Assembly: GCA_028565635.1 (NCBI GenBank)
Contig: JAOXYB010090496.1
Span: 6,477 to 19,811 of the forward strand
From: Phoronis ovalis
Lineage: Eukaryota > Phoronida > Phoronidae
DNA: 13,335 nt
Reading direction: 5' to 3'
Shown: piece after piece, positions 1 through 12,600 of the stretch
Numbering within the stretch: the stretch's first letter is position 1
How the letters are laid out: each line of letters starts with the position of its first letter
Notes under the pieces: generated by a model
Databases searched by the model: none
The model's input: the letters and a program-made list of their open reading frames with translations, nothing else
Told to the model about the DNA's origin: nothing
Program-made: the position numbers and the translations under genes

Positions 1-584
1 GAGGTAAAACACAAGAAGAAAAGTAAAATAGCGTCAACCTTAAATAAAATGCAAGAATGAAACAGACTGTTGAATGTCTTTATAAAAGCAGACAATAACA
101 TAGCGCTAAAAATAGAACAAAATTAAACGGTCACAAATTTATGTTTGCTTTGACATCAAATTCTGTAGCATTCAGAAAAAAAACATGAATGTGATTGCTG
201 TGAATTTAGTGGACATTTATAATAAGACTACACATTGTGAATTTTTGCCAAAAGGACGAGCATTAAGGTAGAATGAAAGAATAAAATAGAATGTCAAAGC
301 TTTACCATGATTGTGTTATTTGATAAAACACAAGAACAATGAGTTGTTTTGCAAAAACAAATAGATAAGTATGATCAGCATTAGATAAAATAAAGAATAA
401 AAAAGTGTTCCATATTTGCGCCTTATAACAAATTACTGCAAGCAATTTTGAGTTACGTACATGAACAAATTGTAGCATTATCAAGCACATGCTACATTGT
501 ATTTCCCAACATGCAGCATAGAAATGACAGGGACACCATAATGCCAGCTGTGTGCTGTATATTGCTAAAGCAGCACCGTCTTAC
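1..584 (-). other. Intron 15 (incomplete), continues past left edge
   Basis: AT-rich sequence downstream of the E15 donor. No exon of the expected C-terminal region was found here, and the open frame at 302-490 has no recognisable motif. Confidence 0.75.
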
Positions 585-677
585 CCGATACCCATATGCC
601 CCACGCTGAAAACCCTTAGCACCGCCGCCTCCACCATTGTTGCGTAACCCTCCTGGACAATCTTGTCCTGGTTGTCC
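585..677 (-). CDS. Collagen exon E15, 93 nt, Cys cassette B with Gly-rich tail
   Basis: This exon encodes 31 residues beginning [14 protein letters not shown], followed by a run of five glycines and a basic, aromatic end, [11 protein letters not shown]. The acceptor is TTATGTAG|GGA and the donor CGG|GTAAGA, so at least one more exon follows to the left of the window. As in E14, two triplets are followed by Cys in the Gly position. The shared GxPGQDCxxG plan points to exon duplication. Both exons could be spliced in series, giving two Cys sites per chain, or used alternatively. The coding call rests on the motif shared with E14, good splice sites and preserved frame. Confidence 0.86.
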
Positions 678-3600
678 CTACATAAATATTAATATCACAC
701 TTGTTGATAAGAATTCAGATATTTACAGTAACTGTTGAATACCATTGAATGCAGCTGATATGTTATACTTTGGTTGAAGTGTACTGAACATTTTATTCCA
801 TAACGTATATCTACCAGTAATTTTGAACACTCGGCTGGCAGAGTGAGATACCGAGCCGACATAAAAAGCCCAGACAGGCATAAAATTGTGCATATAAAGA
901 CCTCTCTAATTTTCTCCACATACTATAATGGATTTTAAATTTCGAAAAAATTCAAATTTGTTGATTGTGTCATTTTCCCCATGAAGAATCAACCACAGAA
1001 CTTGTATTTGGCATACATTTTGCAAAATTGGGAGTGGTACCTTATTTAAAATTGTTTGTTATGTGAAATTCTACTTATTAAATAATCTGCATTAAACTTT
1101 TAATTATGCTTTCTACACAAAGTACAGAATTAGAATTCAGAACCTTTTTTAAATCAGATTGCTGGATTAATAAGAACTTTTGACTAAAGCAGCTGCACTG
1201 TTCACCAAAATATACACATATCAGCTGATTCTAGGTTTCAACACTGTCATTAAAGCAGTACATCTTACCACATAACCCTTATAACTGGATACACGGGAAG
1301 GTCCAGTGGCAAAACCAAACCGACAATCTTGACCAGGTTCGCCCTGCAATGTACTGGTATTACACACAAATACAAATTATATGCATAGTATTTCACAATA
1401 AAAAATCTTTAAATTAAATAGAAATATACTAATTTCTGACAGGCCTGCAAAAAAGTTACTAGAATTTAATAACAACACTACAGAAAAAAAAATCATAAAC
1501 GCAACAAAAAGTAGTATTATATCTACATTTCCAAATCAACTTTCTCAATTCTTTTTGAGTAATCTGTTGGGTACTTTTGGTCCGATCTCTGTGTGGATCA
1601 AGTGTCCTACTGATAAAAGTAATTTTCTGTTGATATTATCACGATGTTGCCTGGTAGGAGAATCAAAACTCTCAGTTGATTCAAGATCTATTTTTGACGT
1701 ATCTATGAAGTTATCAACCTGTCAAACCAGCTAGAGGCAGGTAAGATTTTTATACTAACGGTACATTCCGGTTTCATATCAAAAATATTGGTCAGTCAAA
1801 TTTTTTTATTTCGGCCATGAAAAATTTAATCACATGTAATTCTGTTCAAACCCCAATCAACAATAGGGTTCTTTCTAATCATTATCCCAAGAGGTTTTTA
1901 AGTCTGGGAATATTGTGACAAAATGTGAGACTTCAAGGCTAGTTTAACTACACTGTAGCAGTCATTATAATATTCAGTCCTCCATTTTTCTGCAATTAAG
2001 CATAATTTGTCATTATCTTTCCTACTTATATGTAAATACTGTCTCAAAAAGTGCCAATTTTTGGTAGAAATATGTACAACTGTATTGGAAATAACAGATT
2101 TCCTTAAAAATTCACTTCCTATTTTTTTTACTTAATTTCATCTAATACATTTTAGAGCCGGGTTTAGGAAGAATTATTTAGAACGTTCGGTTAGTGAGCA
2201 GCATAACAAATTCAATTAATTTATTCGTTTAATATATAATTTTACATTCAGGTATTTCTGACTGGTCCATACATTGAGTTAATCAAAGGGGTTGCTGCCT
2301 ACAAGTTTCTTTTTAGTCTAAAAAATCCAAGATAGGGTAAACCATTCTCTTTTCAGTTTCAAGTCTAGGAAAGAGTAATTATTTTAACAAAGTTGCAAAA
2401 TCTAACAACCTGAGCTCAATTTCCAAATTCCAGGCTTCAACATTTAATTCAAAAGGTAACATATATTTTTGCACGATCCCCGGTCCAGGATAGAACACCC
2501 TGATTGGAAACTGGAACATCAGGAAAGGGAATTGTGTAAATTGAGCAAGTTGAGCCCTGGTAAGAATTTTGCTGAACGTGATCTCCTACATACCACCTAG
2601 TAACAAAATTGGACAACAGCAATTAGAAAGTGTTTTAGTTAAAAATGTGACAACATCAACTAGAATTAAATATATTTAAAATAATTATTGGGAATTTAGC
2701 AGTTACTGTATTTAAAATATCTTTTGTTTTTTGTGGTATGATTAGAACTTACTGGCTGGCCTGATGAACCTGGTGGACCAGGTGCACCATCGCGTCCATC
2801 ATTTCCTTTCTCACCAGGCATTCCCTATTAATGGAAATAAATATTATATAGAAAACACTTGTACCAACGTACTACTCACATTACTAATAATATAGTATAT
2901 TATATAGTACAAAGTACATCTAGCTTGCACAGAATTGGTATGGAAGGCCCAAAGAGGTCTTCATAAGGTCTACTAAAGAGTTGGTTCCTTGCTTCTGGTT
3001 ATAGAAACTTTATACAGCTTCTTGGTTTTCAACATTTCATTTAAGCTTAATTATTACAAATCTTGCAAACTCGAAATCCATACAAGCTATAATATAGCAG
3101 GTTACACGTTACATTAATTTAACATTAAATATGATATTATCACTGTAAATACTACTTTTGATTGTAATAATTTGTATCAGTTTTGGAAAAACTTTCTTGA
3201 TAATTTTCAAGAAAGTATTGAATGTTCATTGACATTTCAATGTTTCTTTATTTGCAGACTACACAATAAAATTACACTAAATCATAGCAATATAATTGTT
3301 TGCATGCATATTATCTTACCGGGATACCCGGAGATCCTCGTAAGCCAGCTTTACCAATAGGACCAGTACCACCACGACTACCAGGCATACCCTGCAAGTA
3401 TAAATTGTATAAAAGAAATGCACACTTCTAATATGATAGAACAGCTTTCCTCTTACACTCTACCTAGCTCGCATAGCATGAAACAGCTTCCATGATAGCT
3501 TACTACCACTCAAAATCCTGATCATGATGAAAAGAAATGAAAATCCACCATCAGTTGTTTGACTATCCAGATTACTAGCCATTAAATAATTCATACTTGT

Positions 3601-6600
3601 GCCTTGGTTTAGGGAAAAATGAAATACTCTTTAGAAAACAGTGACACTACCAACATGAAGGGAAACATGTGTAAGTGTATATCAATTGAACAGATCAACT
3701 GCTGAGCTTCTCAATTACGAAACAGTGGTGCTTTCGAAAAATGTTGCAAGTCTGTCAGGAAGTAAAACACAGCAAAACATGTTTCTCAGAAAGTAGACAA
3801 GTAGTAGACCCGTGACTAACGAACGGTCAAAACATTATTACCCCATCTGGTGCTGAAGTGCTTAACATAAGTACTATGTTCGTCCAAATGTTTAATAAAT
3901 CATCTAGCAAGTTACAGATTCGTTTTAAATTAATTTTGACAGTGGTAATATAAAAACATTTTTTTTCTTCAAAATAATCTGAAATATCTAAATCTATTTA
4001 GTTATTTATGTAAACATGTATTTGTTGCAGAACAGACTGAATTTCCACCGTAGCATACCTTTAATAGAAAATTTTCTAAAAATACCTATTAATTTGCTTA
4101 TTGTATGTCCTTAGCAGATAAACAAGTCACTCAGCTGATAGCTCAAACAATAGTGAAATGTTCCTACATCACAAGGTTTTTGACAACATATTCTTCAAAA
4201 CCTTGTACTGCCAGGTATTAAATTCCGAATCTTGGTAAGGAACATATACTCCATAATGCTGAGCCACATTACAATGACAGCAAAAATTCATTTCTTACCC
4301 TTGCTCCTGGTCCTCCTGGAGTACCAGCAGCACCTCTATCACCTGGCTGTCCTGAACTACCTGGCATACCTTGCATGCCAGGGGCTCCTGTGTAGCCTTT
4401 GTCTCCCTTTAAACCTTGTTCACCAGATGGCCCTGGGGGACCAGGTGGACCTGAAGTACCCTGGGATAATTAAAAGTATTCAACAGTTAATTAAGGAAAC
4501 TACAGTATGTTATTGCACACAGTATTTTAAAGTTGGTTCACACTAGTTCAGCCTGGATAAATGCATCTGTTAGTGCTCTGTGCTTTCTCAACTAACATCT
4601 GAGCTTATAACCATATACTTAGTCAATTTTTGTTTATTATCTCGAAAAGCAAAAGAATGATACCCTTCTGATATATTACTTTAGCAAGGATTACAAAAAC
4701 TGGGAAAAGAGCAAGTCAAGTGATTATTTTAGAAGTCATACCTCTCTTCCTGTTTTTCCATCTGGACCAACTGGCCCTGGTGGTCCATCTTCTCCCTAAA
4801 ACAGAGGCAAAACAGTTATGAAAGATATCTTTTGTTTATTCGAACAGATGCATAAATTAATTATGTCTATGTTTTACAGTGGCTACACAATAGATGTTGC
4901 CATTGCTCATCATTCTTGATCCGATGCAGCTCTGAATGAAGTCCAATGAAAGTGGAGACCAAATTCAAAATTTTGTAATTTATTTTGCAGTTAATATGAG
5001 TTGTATTGGTAATCAAGAATATACAATTATTTTTATTTGGAGTCTGTTGTGCACGACATACAAGGAAGTGCTAAGTTTCTACAAATTCAAAAATATCAAT
5101 AACATAATTAAACGTTTTACAATATTTTGTAGTTTACTCAAATTCATGAAACATAGCTGACATATATTTCGTAATTATTCCAGTATAAACTGTGGCCAGT
5201 ATTTCGCACTCTCTTATAGTAACAACATGACCAGTCTTGCTAAACCAGAATATGACAATGACAGGTTCGACAAGAATCTTTGAAGCTGCAGCAATTGTTG
5301 GAGGCATGATTAAAACTGTCACAAACACAAGAAGACAAGAATAAAATAATAAACTGCAAATATTGAAACATCAATTATTTTTGTTGTTTGTAAGATTTGA
5401 TTGGGTTTGTTTCACCAAGCCCACCTAGTGCAAGCAAACAGCTGCTTATATGACGACACAGTAATGATCCACATACACGGATCTTATAACTGCACTGCAC
5501 AACAATATACCTATACTCAAGGGAAAACATTGCAATGATGCAATCTAATTATGGCAGTACCATATTTAGGCCAGCTGTTACTCCTCAAAGACTGCACTCT
5601 GAGAACTAATGATTACTCAGAGACTGCATCCTGAAAATAACGATTCTTCAAAAACTGCACCCTAAGAAACAATTATTTTTGCACTTACTTGTGCTCCTGT
5701 ATCGCCTCTCTCACCCGGTCTACCCTCTGATCCCTGTTCACCTTGCCTTCCAGTCATACCCTGAGGGCCTGGAGGCCCTGATATGCCTTGAGCTCCTCGC
5801 TCACCCACCTCACCCTGTCGACCCTCAGCACCTTCTTTGCCTGGCGGACCCTTTAAAAAAAATATATGATAATATTCTGTGATTCATTTACAACATGTGA
5901 GATTGTGGGAATTTTTCAGTTAGAGATCACTGGCATAACTGACTGCATCCAATTTTTTTTTTTGCAATAAGTATATACTATATATATTACCTTTTAATCA
6001 CATTTCTAATTTTTGGTAACAATAAAATAATATAATGCGAGGCGGGGTGAATAGACGTAACGAACTGTTCTTGATTATTTTTGCAATTATTAGCTCATTT
6101 TACTATAAATTGAAAAGATTCTGCAGATAACAGGTTTACTAATTTGGCTTATTATCGCCACGAAAATAATAATTAAAAATAAGTGAAACATCTACCTCAC
6201 AGCAGCAGCACTGCGGGTAATTCTAAGAAATTCAAGACGCTATGAGCATTGCTGGAAACTTCAGACACTTAGGTTTTGATGTTTTTCATTTCAGCACAAG
6301 GATGATAGTAAACAGACGTGTTGTTGTGACGAGTTTGATAGTTAACTAAATAAATGATTGATTTGAAACTCCATTTTTCTTTAAAAATTTAAAAAGCCAT
6401 CTATAAATTAGTTGCATATATAACTTTGGTATTTCAGCTGCATTTTCTGTTGCAGAATACCGAGAACCAGATGCCCATCACACTCGGTAGTTTCAAGTTT
6501 TAAAGTGACCCCTGTATGTATCAGTTTGCAGGATCTGGGTAAAAACAGCTTGAAGACTGGTAAAATGTCAAATTTTCAGCTTAACAGTTTAGGCACCTGT

Positions 6601-9600
6601 CATGGTCATTCTCAAATATTGCCTACCTATCAGTACCATCCACAACTTCTATGGGAAACAGTTTGCTTTGGAGTAACTACCTACATTAAGTAAGTTGAGA
6701 TTGAAATGACGCCAACTTAAGAATTTAGATTATAACTATATATTATGTACACAAATATGGAAACAGACTCTGAGAAGGCTTTAACCAGTGTTTCCAAAAT
6801 TTACCTCTGGACCAGGCATGCCAGGTTCCCCTGAAATTCCACGCGAACCTTGGGCGCCATCTTTCCCATCTGATCCAGATACACCTCGCTCACCTTGCAC
6901 GCCACTTTCACCCTAAAGTAGGAAAACAAAAAACCAACAATTTTTTAATGGAGCAAGTTGATCACAAGCCCCTAAAATTGCTAAGTCTGCATGTATATGG
7001 AAGTGTGCAGGTTGTGTACAAAAACTATGTGCAAGTATTCTTACAATCCTAGAAACTGAAGAATGAAATATGCACTTATGTCAGCATTTTCATACTTTCC
7101 CCCTGGCTTGACCTAGTCATTGCTTTCCCACTAGAATGTCCAGGTATTACTAAGCTTTTCTAGGACATTTATAACTATATTGCTAACATTCAATTTAACT
7201 GTGATCTCTACTCACCCTTGCTCCTGGCAAGCCAGTAGAGCCTGGACTCCCTGGACCACCTGGGACACCTGGTTGACCAGTCTCTCCACGAAGACCTTTA
7301 GTACCTGGACTGCCTTGTCTGCCCTAAAAGATAGACCAATCTCTGTACTAATAGAATTATGTTACATACTACTTATAATAGTTTAAAATAAAGTATATTC
7401 AACAGGATTATAATTACGGGACAAAAAGCCTGGGTGACCATTTGTGCAAAGGGTGGGTCCACAAGAGCAAGTATAGGTTTAAGAAAAAACCTTCAAATGT
7501 GTACACAGCTTGTTTTTAAAGCCACCATTTTGGAAGACTTGCAGGTTTAAAAAGTGATCTTTGGCAGATCTTGCTCAGTCAAAATCAACATGTAGCCGCA
7601 CCGGTTAAAGTGTTATTTAAGCCATCTTGATTTTTTGTATCTGACAAAAGAAATATCCTTTTTAATATGCATCTGTATCTGACGTGAAAAACATACCCTT
7701 TAGCAGATCTATATTCAGCTAAATATATACACATTACGTGTTTGGTTGAAAATCAATATATCCCTTTTCACATGATTTTTTGTTTGAGCAAATGCTCCCC
7801 AGGATAAAAAGTTACAACAAGCTCCATATGTGACTCAAGCTTATATAAACGTACCGGCATCATATACATTTTACCTTTTTGCATTCAAGGTTCAAACTAT
7901 TACTCAGTGCCTATAATGAGTCAAGTTGTCCTACCTGTCTGCCTTGTTCCCCGTTAGAACCTGGTGATCCTGGTAATCCTGCTTCACCTGGTAATCCACG
8001 GGCACCTGCTTCTCCCTGTGAACCTCTTTCCCCGATAATACCTGCATCTCCAGGTGCACCTTGGCAATGAAAATACATGATATCATTGTACAGTTTTACG
8101 TAACATGCAGTTTGATTAGTTATCACAATTAAACAAGATATAAATTTTATTTTGTCTTACTATTAACAGCAGAGTATTTGGTGAGTGCTACGAATATGAT
8201 ACAAGTTTTTTATAATATTATTTTGATCTCACTAACAGAATAAATAAACGAGCTAACCAATATAACCTTATACTTGCAAAGTCAAAATACTTTCTTTATC
8301 ACACTGATGGAGAGGAATTAAATGAGTATATGATCTACAGAACGTAAATTTATTTACATATATGATAACAAGAGAGGTCTGGCTTGTACATATAGATGCC
8401 TCTATAACTGATTGGCTCAGGTTAGTTTGTAACAGAACAGTGCAAATTTTAGGTGGCTAGTCCCATTCCGGTAACTATAGCACTTTATATTTCGAGGTTA
8501 AACTTGGGGTGTAGTTATATTCAAGGTCATTTTGAAATACACATATAACATCCACATCTACATGACTGTACGACTTTATAAATCCAACATCTAATTCGCA
8601 TGGGCAATGGTTTTTTTTATTCGGCTAGAGTCATACCTACGGAAGGTCAGTGGTACAACAACACTCCAGTCTGAATAAATCCATCTGCTAGTGTTCCGTA
8701 CCCTCTCGACTAACGACTAGGCTTAACCATAGTCAATTTTTGTTATATTACTTCAATTTAACAAGAACGAAATAATTACGTCATTAATCTTTCGCCAACC
8801 GAGATAAGCCTTTCTCTCTGTGTGATCCATCATCGCCTTCCACGTCTATTCTATCATTATGACTTACTTTGAATAGGTATCGCCCGGAGCTTGCTTTTTG
8901 CTTAGCGGACTATAGATAAACTCTGGCAGCACAGCATGTGTGGGATCAACCGCCTACCCGCTTAGTTCACTGTTATACCTATTATTGTAAGCTGCAATTT
9001 GATTGGTGTCAAGACTTTCGTGACACCTTACATATACGAATAAAGGGATTATCGTTCTTCTGCTTTTCGAGATAATAAACAAAAATTGACTATGGTTAAG
9101 CCCAGACATTAGTTGAGAAGGTACGGAACACTAACGGGTGGATTTATTCAGACTGAACAACACCAATGCCTATTCACTATGTAGCACAGTAACGTAGCTA
9201 TGTTCAGGAAGTGTTTATATAATTATAGGCCGTTACATTAAAAACATCAGGGTGATCTGAGGATATGTACTAGTATATAAATAATCACAGTGGTAAAGGT
9301 GTAGAAAACTTTGTATTATTTGGAACTGAAAGGTATGAAAATAGTTGGAATTGTAAGGGCAAGTAATAAAATATCACAAATATAGGTCGGACAATTTTTA
9401 ATAGAAAATGCTCCAATGTGCTAATTAATTGACAAAGGTATTCGATATTCTCTAGTCCTTATAAATGGGAAAGTTTGCGAGTTCTGTGCCCCATATTCTG
9501 AAATTTTCATTGAACCTTTTTTAAATTAGGAAACACTATGAAAAACGATCACGATATTCACCTGTTTCTCCTTGAAGTCCAGGTGCTCCTATTGGCCCAG

Positions 9601-12600
9601 TCATTCCCGGACGTCCAGGTTGTCCAAGAAGTCCAGGTACTCCTGGAGTTCCAGTTTCGCCAGCTAAACCTCTTTCTCCTGGTGTGCCAGTAGCACCTGG
9701 TCGACCCTTAAATTAGAAAACACTATTTGTGGAGAATATTATCACATCGGCAAAACTCTTCATACACATACTTCAAGTTAATTTTGGATATAATATAATC
9801 TTTTAGTAAATGTGCTATCAAAATGTTGATGTCTACACCTGAATAACGAACAGTGTTATAAATGAAAAAATTGTGCAACATATAACATTTAATAAATATT
9901 ATGTAACATTTTATACAATGATTTATGCTATCATCTTAAAATTTCAATATTTTTAGAATACAGTCAGAAAATTTCCACATGATACCTAGGTGCATGTTCA
10001 AAGCATAAATTAATACCAAACTTTTTATACAATATACATGTCTGTGCTTACATGAAGCAGCTACTGGCCTTGGAACATGTGTGCAATATTCTGTAGAATA
10101 ATCTACTGCAAATTTTCTATGTGACAATATATAACATATTCCAAAAGCATTGCTTCCAAGGGATGTAATTAAAAAATTAAAGCCATACTAAAATGCTGTA
10201 TGAATGAATTAGAAATTATTGAATATTGAAAGTGGAATGTCTTCACTTAGTCGAAAATGTTCTACAATTATCATCAAAATGTAACTGAAATGTGTGCAAC
10301 TGAATTATTTGGATACATAGTTTTGTCCCAAACATGTTAAAGGCACAGTCATGTTTATATATAGCATACCTGATTGCCTGGTGCCCCTGCTTCTCCTGGT
10401 AACCCTTGATCACCTTTTTCTCCTGGAGCACCCGAATCACCAGTGTTTCCTGGGCGACCTTGTGGACCTTCGGCACCCTATGAGATATGTAAACTTTTTC
10501 ATAGTTTATAAACACTTTCCTAGTTAAAACATACAAAACTCCTCAAATGAAAAGTACATGTATTTTGTTTATGTGTACTCAAAAATATAACAAACGCGGA
10601 ATGTATTTATGAAAACCATAGGTTTTGATAAGATAGGGAATATACAGTAAGAACGCTGTGGTCATATTGCGGCTTAAGATTAGGACTAACACAACAGCAG
10701 CCAATTGTAAAGATTTTTGTTACTGCAACCCAAGAATTGAAACAGTGCACAAGGATACATGATTTAGTCATCCAGTAATGAGCAGCTTTCGAACATTTAA
10801 CACTGATGTAAGTAAGTTAAAGTGATGAATCAAATATTGTACACCAGAGGGAGACCTGGAGTTTTCTAAATAGTTACATACACGTTCTCCAGGAAGACCT
10901 TGCAAGCCTGGTTCACCACGTGTTCCTCTTGAGCCAGCAGTTCCAGGACGACCGGTTTCGCCTGGCAGCCCTGCTTCACCTGGTAAACCTTGGTCTCCTG
11001 GCTGTCCTGCTTCACCTAGTAAGCCTGGTTCACCAGCCACTCCCTGTAATATACATGCAGAAATACATTATCAGGTGTCACGTGACTATAGCTTGCATTA
11101 TCAACATTACAAATATAATGCCTGTCATCATTAGCCATCCATCAATGTCAGAGCTATCCTCTCCCATCCTTATTCTCATCACCACCACCATTGGTACCAT
11201 CATATATATATAGTCATCCTCACCACCTACTTCTTCATCACATTACAAACATTATGTAAATTCTCAACGCACCTTTTCACCATCTTTTCCAGGTTCTCCA
11301 TCTCTGCCAGAGTCCCCAGGGTTACCCTAAAATACAGATAAAAGCAGTTACTTATGATGTGGATGGTCAGCAGAGGAAACTGGTTGAAAACATATGAGGA
11401 GAAGAGACATTTATCAACTAACATTTTACCAGAGGATTACTTAATATTAAAATCTTTTCAGTAATTATACATTTAATTGTGGTGCAAAGATCTTAGTATA
11501 GTAAAATCCTTATTGTTTGCTTTACAAGTATGGGGTATTGTACACAGTTTTTCACATTTTCCTATTCGTTTTGTTATTATTAGGTATGCATGTATGCTTT
11601 AAAGTAACCAACATTTTACAGCAGTTTCAGGTGTTTTTACCTCAGAGTGATACACCCCACTAAATATTTTTGGCAATTAAGTGATCAATTCCCCAAGGTT
11701 AATATATGACAAGTCGCAATGAAATCATAATAGGGACTAATTTCTTCATACTTCAAGCAAATGCATTCTACTACAGTTACAGCATACGCTGCACATACTG
11801 TGATAATATGTAACTCTGAATTATGTATGCCATATTAAAGGGAAGATCTGAAAAGTTCGCAAACTGATCCTATATGAACAGTGTTCGTCTAGTGGGTGAG
11901 TGGTTTAATCTCCCTTACATATACATATCTCAGTAAAATCGCAACTATTAGAAAAATGATTACAATATTGAGAACACTAAAAAAGTTTCAAACACGCTAT
12001 TAGAGTGGTTTAATGCTCTCATCACTGTTGATATCCGATTAATGTCTGTGATCTCAAGCGGAAGAAAATGGAAGCAAAATTGCGACATTGGTATGTATCA
12101 TATCGTAATCCAAAAACATACGAACATTTTTTAGCGATGTTGCTATTAAAATCTGTCTTTGTCGTTGCAGGATGTGAATCGGTATTCTGCTTCTTATAGA
12201 TAGATTTGATAGAGATTTGGTATGACCGTGTTGTCTGTTTGTCAGTGACATTGAGTACTTCCAGAAAATGGAAATAGATGTTACAGTATTATTAATCTGC
12301 TGTTTTCAATAATGAGAATGTTACTGAAGCAAAGCCAACTCAGATAGGGACTTTCACTTCATGTTTATTCCACTATCTTCCCTTTCCTTTGTTATTTTAC
12401 TCCTCTATAGGAGAAGTGCCAACGATACCTTATAGAGTAAACAAAGTAATTATACAAATAAAGCATGATTGCAATTTAATTACTAACCCCTCCCTCATCA
12501 ATGGCTCTTGGGGCCCAGTGTGAGCTTGAAAATAAATTATTTCACAAGCTAACACCCATACATTTTTATAGAGGGTGTAGGTGGGTGGTTTAGTAAAATT

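Larger units (their letters stand above)
8060..9561 (-). other. Intron 5, 1502 bp, the only phase-1 intron; carries a MITE
   Basis: The intron begins GTGAATATCG and ends CATTGCCAAG on the minus strand and interrupts a Gly codon after its first base. All other resolved introns are phase 0. It holds a complete hAT-like MITE (8665-9155) and one copy of a second dispersed repeat (8521-8638), so about 40 percent of it is repeat sequence. Confidence 0.9.

Noticed and set aside
2470-2600. Possible third Cys-type exon on the minus strand in intron 13
   Set aside because: It has an acceptor-like TTACCAG|GGC and a Cys, and two frames stay open, but there is no good donor, no GxPGQDC motif and no Gly-X-Y. 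Transcript data would be needed to reopen it.
4232-4546. Plus-strand open frame of 104 codons
   Set aside because: It is the antisense reading of collagen exon E11; the Leu/Pro/Cys-rich content is what the complement of Gly-X-Y codons gives. The same holds for 5679-5882, 7180-7386, 7879-8070 and 10920-11213.
10243-10536. Minus-strand open frame of 97 codons over E4
   Set aside because: It reads E4 out of frame. The true frame is uninterrupted Gly-X-Y between canonical splice sites at 10370-10477.
11885-12062. tRNA-like words (GGTGAGTGGTTTAAT and AGAGTGGTTTAATGC) hinting at a tRNA-derived SINE
   Set aside because: No matching B-box or cloverleaf could be made, and the two words are not in a consistent arrangement.
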